This document shows, piece after piece, positions 1 to 6,934 of a stretch of DNA of 13,860 nucleotides. Position 1 is the stretch's first letter. The number at the start of each line of letters is the position of its first letter. This DNA comes from Discostella pseudostelligera (Eukaryota; Bacillariophyta; Thalassiosirophyceae; Thalassiosirales; Thalassiosiraceae), in contig JALLBK010000372.1 of the NCBI GenBank assembly GCA_036940085.1, positions 1 through 13,860 on the forward strand. The letters run 5' to 3'. The notes beneath the pieces were generated by a model, which was not told where the DNA came from, searched no databases, and saw nothing but the letters and a program-made list of their open reading frames with translations. The translations under genes and the position numbers were made by a program.

Positions 1-82
1 AACATTGAGCTTTACTAAGTGGGTATTATGATGGTAAAAGTAACATTGAGCTTTACATAACAAAAGTAACAATGAGCTTTAC
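1..82 (+). repeat. Three direct copies of a 15-base repeat (AACATTGAGCTTTAC)
   Basis: AACATTGAGCTTTAC occurs exactly at 1-15 and 42-56, and with one mismatch (AACAATGAGCTTTAC) at 68-82. The second and third copies share a longer upstream context (AAAAGTAAC). Spacing is irregular, at 41 and 26 bases. The array touches the window edge, so more copies may lie to the left. It could be the end of a minisatellite or a transposon flank. Function is unknown. Confidence 0.7.
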
Positions 83-312
83 GTGGCTAGCTGCTGCTAG
101 CTGCGCAGCGGCTAGTTTGAATTTAAATTTTGAATTTGAATGAGCCCCATATATTATGGATGCTTGTAGGAATTCGTACGTAGAATATGTACTGTGTCCT
201 CTGTTCAATTCCATATGATGTCATTTGGGTGAGAAACACAGCAATTCGAAGGTGCTGTGGCGGGTGATGGTGAACCCTCGACCCTCGACGACCTCGATGA
301 AAAAAATTGCAC

Positions 313-340
313 GACCATGGCCTATCGCATGGCCATGGTC
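313..340. repeat. Perfect 10-base inverted repeat with 8-base loop
   Basis: GACCATGGCC at 313-322 is mirrored by GGCCATGGTC at 331-340. It lies about 280 bases upstream of the first gene's ATG. It could form a hairpin in DNA or leader RNA, or be a dyad protein-binding site. It may also be chance. Confidence 0.6.
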
Positions 341-616
341 CAGCCCAGAACAAGATTACGTACAGAAGCCCTCGACAACTGACGAAGCTTTTCAGCCCAT
401 GACCATCGGTGCGGCTCAATAATCAGTCAATACAAGAGGACCACATTGATTTTGGGGTTGCTGGGGGCAGATATTGTTTTGGCCTCACTCTAGAGAGAAA
501 GATCTTGATTGAAGCCATCCGGCGCCGTCGTATGTACACAAATCAATTGCATCATATGCATACAATACTCTCGCGATCGTATCAAAAATCGCGGCCGGGC
601 AGGCATTGTTTCAAGC

Positions 617-3600
617 ATGAATCAGCAGGTAATTATGGAGGACGATGATAGCGTTCGATCAGCAACATCAAGAATTACATCGTCAACTGATTCGTCGCAA
701 TTTGATTTAATACTCTCCGACATGATCAACAACGGGCGCCATCAATTTCCCGGCGTCTCCAGCAGACAGCGAATACGGAGGGTAAACAGAGTACTACGAC
801 CATTGTCCATCTTATCACTGTTGCCTATATTATTGTGCGCACTACTTCTCATCTTCCATCGAGCCTATGCCATGTCACACCAATCGAGATATCTTCAGAA
901 AGTAGCTACAGCAGGATCCTCCGTCGATATCGAAGCGTGCTACACCAATCTTAACACATCCGATGTGAATTCAGATGGGATAATCTCTCAGTCGGAATTC
1001 TTTTTGTTCGTTCAATCTTCCGCCAATGGCACATTAGACGCAACTATTACCGAATACTACCTCCTCCCACCAAATTTGATTAGTGTTTACAACTACTTTG
1101 CATGTGGGAATGCCAATTATGCATGTCCATCCATTCCTGGAATTGATATAAGTGGAATTTCGGACATGACCAACGAGGAGATAATAGCGTTGCAAAATGA
1201 GGGTGGGGTGTCCAGCCAGCAGGAAATTTTATTGATGGAATTTTGTACCAGCACGGAGCAAATTATCATCATGACCACGGGGTCTGCGATGGAGCCAACT
1301 GCATCAAACAATTCTACCACCCCTTCCCCTACACTATCCCAAACAAATTTGCTTGTGCCCACCATGTCACCGACCGCAGCACCACTTCCACCAACGGCAG
1401 AGACGATTGCACCCATTGCACCATCCAACTCCAACACCACTTCACCTACACCTAATGGAACTTCACGAGTGCCAACAATACCTCCGACCAGATCGCCTGT
1501 TCCGCAATCATTGTTGCCGACTACAATGAAACCAATTACCGCTACTCCTCCACCAACAATGAAAGCAACGACGCGAGCGCCGACTACAATGAAACCAATT
1601 ACCGCCACTCCTCCACCAACAATGAAAGCAACGACACGAGCGCCTACCTTGTCTCCGACCACACTTCTCCCTACAACTATACCTCGCTGCCCACCAATGT
1701 ACGAGGCTGGAGAATTGTACGAGGCTGGAGACGTGGTCGCCAATCATGGAGATGGAGACGATTATTCCTATTATCAATGCAAGTCCTACCCATGGAGTGC
1801 CTGGTGTAGCCAATCGGCGTATGAACCGGGGAATTCTTTGAATTGGGATGAGGCTTGGAAGATACTTGGTCAATGTTCGGTCGACGAGCCGACCATAACT
1901 AGTGCGCCGTCGTTTGCCGTGATCGCAACTACGCCAACACTCTCACCGAGCACATATTCAACCCCAAATCCATCGTCTAAACCAACAATCGATGGCTATG
2001 TTCCTCCGTACTCTGGACCCATTGTCACTACATTTCAATACGAAATGTACAACTCTCAAAATGCAAATGCTCAATCTATCATTACGGGGGAGGATCCGGC
2101 AAATAACATCATGAGTATTTTGGTGCAGTCGACGGATGTCTTTGTGGAAGATGTGGTGGCTACTACGTTTGGTACCAACGAGAATGGAGCGAGTCATTCA
2201 AAAGCAAGCGGAAGGAGATTATCGGTCTACCTAGAAAACGATTCGGTAACAATTGACAATGTCGTTGATATCACATGTTCCGATCCAACTTTTCCGTCGC
2301 CATGTCAAAACGTTACGGCCTCGGTAGAGCTCACAGTGGTCGAAGAACCCTTGCAGTCGACGACGGTGGAATGTCAGACCGCCATTGAAAATGCGCTGCT
2401 TGACCCCGGCATATCATTTCCAACGGGCAGTAACCTTGTGTATATCTCAACATCATCTGCTCCAAACGTTTCGGCGATTGTTCTTCCCGAGAGCACAGCC
2501 CCGACTATCTCGCCGGAAAACCAGCAAACTGGAACTCCCGGTTGGGTTGTACCAGTTTCCATTTGCGTAGCGGTCATTGGATCGACTCTGTTGCTGCTAC
2601 TTGTTGGGAAAGAGATGCAAAAACGGAAGAGGGAAGGAGCTCAGAATGGAGGTGATGCGCCTAAAGAATCAGATGATGAGGAAATTTATAGAGATATCAT
2701 GGGTTCCTCGAATAGGGAAGGGAGCAGCGATTCATATCCTGAGATTCATGTATCTCCAAATAAGGACATCAGTCCGTTGGATGGCGACAATTACGACCTA
2801 GAGAGCGGCAAACGAGCGGGTGTTATGCAATCTAAAAGCAACCCATTCTTGGAAGGTTCTGACTCAGGTTCTAGTTCGGAGAATAGCGTTCCGAGTGACA
2901 TGTCATCGGAGTCTTTTAGATCCGGTTCCTCATCGTCGAGCTCAAGCTCATATATTCCTGCCAGTTATCCCGATTCTAACGAATTTTGGGCGAAGAAAGA
3001 GAAAGATGAAGTCAATTTAATACAATGTCAGTCACAACAAGTGCAGCCAATGCTGCATTTTATGTCGCTCAACACTCTGAACGAGGAAGGCACTCTATCT
3101 TCGTCGGAACAGTCATTATTGTCGGCTAGTAATTCGGATGGAAAATTAGCAGACAGTAGTGCATATCGCGCTGGGGTCGAGGCATTAGTAAGAGAAGGTG
3201 AGAGTGTGCATGATAATATGCATGCATTTTGCTCGACCGGCATTGTCTTTGAATCTCAACAACGTTTCGCTCGGCAAAAATAGCATGTCCTGACAAAATT
3301 GATAAGGTCGATGACATGTTAGTGGAGTATGAAGGCCGGGAGGAGTTACTCATTGATCATCTCACTAAAATGCTCGGGGAGAAACGTCAATCCGAAGGCG
3401 ATAGTGCAGAGAGATCTACTGCTACATTCGACGATGTCTATGACAATACGTATCGAAGTACTACTGCTACATTCGACTACGATTATTCAACTGCCACAGG
3501 TAACGCGACTGGAGATGAAACTGGCGCTAAAGCTGACAAAGAAATGCCGCCAGTGATTACGGAAAGTGGCGACAGCGATGAGATTCAATCATCTTCGTCT

Positions 3601-4507
3601 AGTGTTGGCTCTTCTGAGTGGACTAGTGACGATGGTTTTTCATCTATTGATGCAACATCGATGACAGCATCTACTGATGGGCGATCGGTGTCGCCAGATA
3701 CAGCAGCGGCCCTAGCAGCTCTTGGCGTAGTAACTGCATTCGATTCTCAAGGTACAAGTCAATATGTTGTATCAAATCCAATGTTCATTCCTAGTGATAC
3801 CACTCCTGACAGCCCCAATGATGAGGATCTAGCTACTGGAACCCATGATGCGACGGAGGATGTCACGCAGGATGATCTTGACAAGGCAATCGAAGCTGGA
3901 GATTGGAGGTCTGTCAGCGCGACGGCTGCTCTAATTGCAAATACCTATACTACAGAGTCAACATCTCTTGACGAATCAGATCACTCACAACTATCAATAT
4001 CGGCACAAAATCAGGTCAAGGAATTCGAGCGGCTGGTGGAAGACGGTAACTGGGACGCAGTCATTGCCGCTGCCACTCGAATCGATAGTGCTACGTCAGA
4101 TATTGATCTTAACGATTCTTGGACAGGCTCAATGGAGGAATCTCCACCTAGTTTTGAACGGTTTCAGAAAGATCGCGAACAACATGCTGATCTGACGGAT
4201 AAGAGCCAAGAAGAATTGATTGACGAAATAAAAGTATTGGTTGCCGAGGTGGTTCCAGACGAGCTTGGTAAGTGAATGCATCATCTGCCTTAATCAGTTG
4301 GATACTAGTATGAGGAATTCTCAACTTCTGCGTCCTCATGCGTCCTCTTACTTCCACACAGAGAACATCGATGAAATGCTTGAACAATTTAAAGGTAGAG
4401 AAGAGGACCTTGTAACAACTCTACGGACGATGCAAAAGTACCAAGACGAATCAGCAAACGCAAGTGTGTTCGAAGAAGACAGTGATGTTGCTACCGATGG
4501 TGAATAA
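617..4507 (+). CDS. Large membrane protein with EF-hand loop, Cys/aromatic module and duplicated GREE/GDW cytoplasmic tail (3 exons)
   Basis: Exons 617-3197, 3284-4267 and 4362-4507 join into 1237 codons (1236 residues plus stop). ATG 617 is the first in-frame ATG; the open frame extends upstream only from a TTG. Another ATG at 635 is possible. Visible in order: a hydrophobic segment at residues 63-81; a canonical EF-hand loop DVNSDGIISQSE at 116-127; Thr/Pro/Ser linkers with a 21-residue tandem repeat; a module bounded by C358, C388, C397 and C420 with YEAGD and NWDEAW motifs, resembling small chitin-binding (CBM5/12-like) modules; several N-glycosylation sequons; a second membrane segment at 643-664 followed by KEMQKRKR. 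The tail after 665 is acidic and Ser-rich. It carries VREACPDKIDKVDDM...GREE (about 858-890), LDKAIEAGDW (1059-1068), a diverged copy FERLVEDGNW (1108-1117) and a final NIDEML...GREEDL module (1190-1206). These tail modules recur in diatom predicted proteins of unknown function. A surface receptor or cell-wall linker role is inference. The other membrane topology is not excluded. Confidence 0.85.
1517..1642 (+). repeat. 63-bp tandem duplication inside the Thr/Pro linker
   Basis: The units are 1517-1579 and 1580-1642. They differ at two bases (GCT/GCC and ACG/ACA), both silent, so the 21-residue unit beginning PTTMKPITATPPPTMKATTR is identical twice. This is an in-frame minisatellite step in the linker of the first gene. 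Confidence 0.9.
3198..3283 (+). other. Intron 1 of the first membrane-protein gene (86 bases, phase 1)
   Basis: Donor GTGAGA at 3198 and acceptor AAATAG ending at 3283. Without splicing the frame stops at 3283. Splicing moves to the next frame and yields VREACPDKIDKVDDM, a motif I recognise from diatom proteins. The join creates an Ala codon from G plus CA. Confidence 0.88.
3416..3477 (+). repeat. Exact 17-base repeat, 45 bases apart, in exon 2
   Basis: CTACTGCTACATTCGAC occurs at 3416-3432 and 3461-3477. The offset is 45 bases, so the frame is kept, and both copies encode a TATFD motif flanked by Asp and Tyr in the acidic tail. It is a small in-frame duplication remnant. Confidence 0.75.
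4268..4361 (+). other. Intron 2 of the first membrane-protein gene (94 bases, phase 1)
   Basis: Donor GTAAGT at 4268 and acceptor CCACACAG ending at 4361. Splicing removes the stop at 4273-4275 and gives VVPDELENIDEML followed by GREEDL, a second copy of the module that begins exon 2. The join creates a Glu codon from G plus AG. Confidence 0.88.
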
Positions 4508-4722
4508 TGAGTACAACCTTCAGTGAATTGTGTGTAGAGTGTATTAGTCGTCAATTCAAAAATGTACATGCATGGAATGCAACAAATTTCAAGGTAGTTC
4601 AATCAAGAAATATATTTAAGGAAATAAAATACCTCGTGACTGTCTCCAAACATGTAAGTAGGTAATAAACACAGTACATCCATCACATTCACTTATTGAC
4701 GCCACGATAAGCACCTACTGCA
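4508..4722. terminator. Tail-to-tail spacer with AATAAA signals for the first gene
   Basis: This 215-base, AT-leaning spacer separates the stop of the plus-strand gene from the stop of the minus-strand lectin-like gene. AATAAA occurs on the plus strand at 4623-4628 and 4664-4669, 115 to 160 bases after the stop, and could direct 3' end formation. No comparable plain signal was found for the minus-strand gene. Confidence 0.45.
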
Positions 4723-5841
4723 TCAATACTTCACCCACCAATGATGATCGGCATTCCTAGCCTTGGCGCAGTTCTCCGCATAAATACGCTCACCGGCACG
4801 AGGATGATGATGCTGCGCCAAGCACCGTTCCGTTTCGACTCCATCAATCATAAGCTTTCCTGGAAAGGGGATCAGTTCCATAACCTGATTATCCGACCGA
4901 AGACCATCAAACAACTGATCCTTCTCCGACGAATCACATCGCTTGAGCACTATATCGCGTGCTCCCATCCTCTGCAAGCAGAGATTCGAGTTGAACACTT
5001 GAATCCGATCACCACCTCCTCCAAACAATCCCGACGAACCATTCTTCAAAATAGTAAAGGTAGCCAACTTGGCTGACTCCTTACTACCTTGTCCTCCCTT
5101 CTTCGCCTTGGGCTTACGTTGATTCGGTGCACAGTTCATAATGGCCAGCATCATATTCTCCTGACAATAGTCTTCGAGATCGCAATGCTCCTTGAAAATG
5201 TTGGGATTGCACGAAGCGCAAGCCATGCACCACCAGGTTTCATAGGTCTTCTCTTGCCAGAAATAGCCTTGTTCCCAGTATAGGCGTAGGTGGAACGCAT
5301 CGGAGGAGGTGGAGGAGGTTTGAGTAGGGGACCTTCTAGTAATGAAGAGATTGCTGGCAAGGGAGGAAGTGGTACGACCACTACTCTCTCCGGGCGTCGT
5401 GTATCTGTCCGTAGTTGTGGGGAAGTCGGTGGTATAGGTGGGGAAGTCAGTAGTGGGGAGATAGGTGGTGGTGGTGTACGTGGGGAATTCCGTCTCCCCA
5501 ACAGTAGATGGAGCACGGGTGGCCCTCAAACTTGGACGTCCTGCGCTGATTCCTGAGCTGGAAGCTGGAACAGAGTTTGTCATCCATGATGTATTGAATG
5601 GACGGAGCACGGGGGATGGAGTGGGTAGAAGTGGAAGCATCGAAACGGCGTTGGCAATGATTTGATCATCCTCTTTCACCGACGATGACCGAGTGAACCG
5701 ACCTTCGATCCCGAGCACAGTCAAGGCAGCTCCAGCAACGACGATGCTTCCGCCTACTACCACCATGGCAGCCTTCGATGGACGGACGCGCACATGATTG
5801 TCACTGCCGTCGGGGGTGTCGAATGTAGCCGCCGCCGCCAT
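4723..5841 (-). CDS. Membrane-anchored ricin-B-like ten-cysteine protein, paralog A
   Basis: The protein has 372 residues, is intronless, and starts with ATG at 5841. A short N terminus with VRVRPSK precedes one membrane segment (about 25-45, containing MVVVGGSIVVA). A Thr/Ser/Pro linker follows (about 70-180, with TTYLPTTDFPTYTTDF-type repeats). The C-terminal domain (183-372) has ten cysteines at 205, 208, 211, 220, 226, 237, 288, 302, 340 and 358. The segments DRIQVFNSNLCLQ, IVLKRCDSS..DQLF and CLAQHHHPRAGERIYAENC resemble ricin-B/beta-trefoil repeats (Q..N.CL, C..S..Q.F). The likely topology is type II, with the lectin-like domain in the secretory lumen or at the cell surface. Sugar binding is inferred and the ligand is unknown. 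It is divergent from, and paralogous to, the gene at 6935-8251, with identical spacing of the first six cysteines. Compared with paralog B it has a shorter linker and a Lys/Gly-rich insert (KPKAKKGGQG) after C237. Confidence 0.88.
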   Translation of the reverse strand: MAAAATFDTPDGSDNHVRVRPSKAAMVVVGGSIVVAGAALTVLGIEGRFTRSSSVKEDDQIIANAVSMLPLLPTPSPVLRPFNTSWMTNSVPASSSGISAGRPSLRATRAPSTVGETEFPTYTTTTYLPTTDFPTYTTDFPTTTDRYTTPGESSGRTTSSLASNLFITRRSPTQTSSTSSDAFHLRLYWEQGYFWQEKTYETWWCMACASCNPNIFKEHCDLEDYCQENMMLAIMNCAPNQRKPKAKKGGQGSKESAKLATFTILKNGSSGLFGGGGDRIQVFNSNLCLQRMGARDIVLKRCDSSEKDQLFDGLRSDNQVMELIPFPGKLMIDGVETERCLAQHHHPRAGERIYAENCAKARNADHHWWVKY

Positions 5842-6135
5842 CCTGCCAATGTTGCCGATGATGATGGGCCTTGCATGAAGTTCACTGGCTCAACGGAGAA
5901 GTGAGCTCGACGCATCATCGTCATCCTCACCTCCCCCTACGCACCATGCAATGCCAACCGCCAGCCATCATCGTCATCGACCAACCATCTTTGACTTTGA
6001 CTCGCCACTGAGCACGGAGGCAAACAAGCCATGTCCGGAATTATATTGTATGGCCAAGCGAGAAAAAGCCGATGTTCCCGTGCCATTGAATGATCTCCAC
6101 ATGGTGCGGAACCGATGGTTCGTTGAGCGACCTTC

Positions 6136-6160
6136 TTGAATTGAATTGAATTGAATTGAA
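6136..6160 (+). repeat. TTGAA microsatellite, five copies
   Basis: Five perfect head-to-tail copies of TTGAA occupy 6136-6160. They are followed at once by a purine tract (AAGAAGAAGGAGAGAGGAGAGG). This is a simple repeat, probably length-polymorphic. Confidence 0.95.
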
Positions 6161-6279
6161 AGAAGAAGGAGAGAGGAGAGGTAGGGTGGGGGAAATTACC
6201 GGGTCCAAAGTGGCCAAATACCGGCAAATTACCGGCAAAATACTCTACGTCGAATTCTACGTAGAAATGTACTAGGAAA

Positions 6280-6287
6280 TGACGTCA
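6280..6287. promoter_or_regulatory. CRE-like palindrome TGACGTCA
   Basis: A perfect 8-base bZIP-type palindrome lies in the divergent spacer. It is followed 9 bases later by a G-box core CCACGTGT (6296-6303). Diatoms have many bZIP factors, some tied to light, CO2 and cAMP responses. Use at this locus is inference. Confidence 0.4.
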
Positions 6288-6295
6288 CACTCATG

Positions 6296-6303
6296 CCACG
6301 TGT
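6296..6303. promoter_or_regulatory. G-box/E-box core CCACGTGT
   Basis: A CACGTG core at 6297-6302, adjacent to the CRE-like site, is the kind of sequence bound by bHLH or bZIP factors. It lies inside the candidate inverted-repeat element. Function is inferred from the motif only. Confidence 0.3.
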
Positions 6304-6320
6304 TACGGACGGTAATAATC

Positions 6321-6370
6321 TGGCGGGAGGCAGTAGTAATTTGGCGGGAGACAGTTTTAATTTGGCGGGA
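6321..6370 (+). promoter_or_regulatory. Triplet of E2F-like TGGCGGGA sites with exact 21-bp period
   Basis: TGGCGGGA starts at 6321, 6342 and 6363, giving two intervals of exactly 21 bases (about two helical turns), so all sites face the same side of the DNA. Two of the three are preceded by TAAT. The sequence fits the E2F/DP half-site (TTTGGCGGGA). The wider unit resembles TAATTTGGCGGGAGNCAGT, so local duplication of a 21-bp unit is also likely. Confidence 0.55.
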
Positions 6371-6504
6371 AGGAGAATCTCCTTGTATTAATAGTACTGA
6401 TTCAAAAATACCAGATTCGGTAATCCGGTATTTTGCCGCCTCCAAAAGTCCAAAATTCATAAGTGGAATTTTCCCCCACCCTAATGAGAGGTCGAAATGG
6501 ACTC

Positions 6505-6660
6505 TCCCGCCAAATCGACATGCAACTCTTCCCGATTCGGCGCGAAACGTTCCCGCCAAATCTTTGCATGGCCCTTTTGGCGCGACTTTCCCGCCGATTC
6601 TTTTGGCTTCGCCAAATCATTTCTTTTTGGCGCGAAAGCAGCGCATCTTTCCCGCCAAAA
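6505..6660. promoter_or_regulatory. Second cluster of E2F-like sites, mostly reverse orientation
   Basis: TCCCGCCAAA occurs at 6505-6514 and 6551-6560, GGCGCGAAA at 6539-6547, TTTTGGCGCG at 6575-6584, TTTCCCGCCG at 6587-6596, TTTGGCGCGAAA at 6626-6637 and TTTCCCGCCAAA at 6648-6659. The last two fit extended E2F consensus forms. Density is about one site per 22 bases. The cluster lies 270-430 bases upstream of paralog B and could give cell-cycle (G1/S) control of one or both lectin-like genes. Confidence 0.5.
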
Positions 6661-6934
6661 ACTGCTACCGCCACAAGACCGAAGGGTGAGTTGCAGTCGC
6701 AGTCACAAGATGAGGGGTTTTAGTTCATGACCATGACGGCCGGTCGCTCTTCTCTCTCCTTGCCACAGCCCTCCTGGATTGACCATTCATTGGCATCAAT
6801 AATGTGATCCACATGTTGGTAGGCGGCGCGGTCCCCAAGACTGTCGCCGTCGCCGGTTTCGAGTCGAAGCCGATGTTGATGGCCATGAGACGAAAGATCC
6901 TCACTTTATTCCATCATCAACTTCCGATTAATCA

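Larger units (their letters stand above)
1..616. other. 5' flanking region of the first gene, no coding sequence supported
   Basis: No convincing gene is seen in this stretch. The short open frames on both strands are low-complexity and show no recognisable domain. It holds three copies of a 15-base direct repeat at the left edge (1-82), an AT-rich segment near 117-140, a perfect 10-base inverted repeat at 313-340, and the leader in front of the ATG at 617. It probably contains the promoter and 5' UTR of the downstream membrane-protein gene. I could not pick out a TATA box with confidence. Confidence 0.6.
6183..6485. mobile_element. Candidate non-autonomous inverted-repeat (MITE-like) element
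   Basis: TAGGGTGGGGGAAA at 6182-6195 is matched in inverted orientation by TTTCCCCCACCCTA at 6470-6483. Inside it, CGGCAAAATAC at 6233-6243 is inverted at 6428-6438. The two arms are therefore about 56-62 bases of imperfect inverted repeat around a core of about 184 bases. GAGAGGT flanks the structure directly at 6176-6182 and 6486-6492 and could be a 7-base target-site duplication. The left flank is purine-rich, so that match may be chance. No coding capacity is present. A long promoter dyad is the alternative reading. Confidence 0.45.
5842..6934. other. 1.1 kb divergent spacer between the two lectin-like genes
   Basis: No gene is supported here. The spacer contains, in order, the leader of paralog A, a TTGAA microsatellite (6136-6160), a purine-rich tract, a candidate inverted-repeat element (6183-6485), a run of E2F-like sites on both strands (6318-6660), and about 270 bases of leader for paralog B in which I see no clear element. 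Both promoters must lie within it. Confidence 0.75.

Noticed and set aside
1..82. CRISPR array from the spaced direct repeats
   Set aside because: There are only three 15-base copies with unequal spacing, in a eukaryotic context with no cas genes.
123..422. Short frames on both strands in the left flank
   Set aside because: They have no recognisable domain, overlap each other and are composition-driven. Nothing supports expression.
509..616. Upstream extension of the first gene from position 509
   Set aside because: The frame is open but begins with TTG and has no ATG before 617. The extra residues show no domain, so ATG 617 was chosen.
1117..1743. Minus-strand 208-residue Val/Gly-rich frame
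   Set aside because: It is the antisense image of the Pro/Thr repeat coding region and has repetitive composition and no domain.
3250..3330. Frameshift or two separate genes between the frames ending at 3283 and starting at 3316
   Set aside because: A GTGAGA...TAG intron at 3198-3283 joins the frames and restores a motif recognised from diatom proteins, so one spliced gene explains it better.
5151..5556. Overlapping Pro-rich minus-strand and Gly-rich plus-strand frames
   Set aside because: Both are shadows of the linker and domain start of paralog A, which has clear paralog support in its own frame.
6470..6485. Telomere-like TTAGGG on the minus strand
   Set aside because: It is a single occurrence followed by TGGGGG, not a tandem telomeric array. 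It is explained as the inverted-repeat end.
6272..6730. Several frames of 77-136 codons in the E2F-like region
   Set aside because: They arise from repeated GGCGGGA / CCCGCCAAA motifs (repeating WRE and RQI peptides) and conflict with each other.
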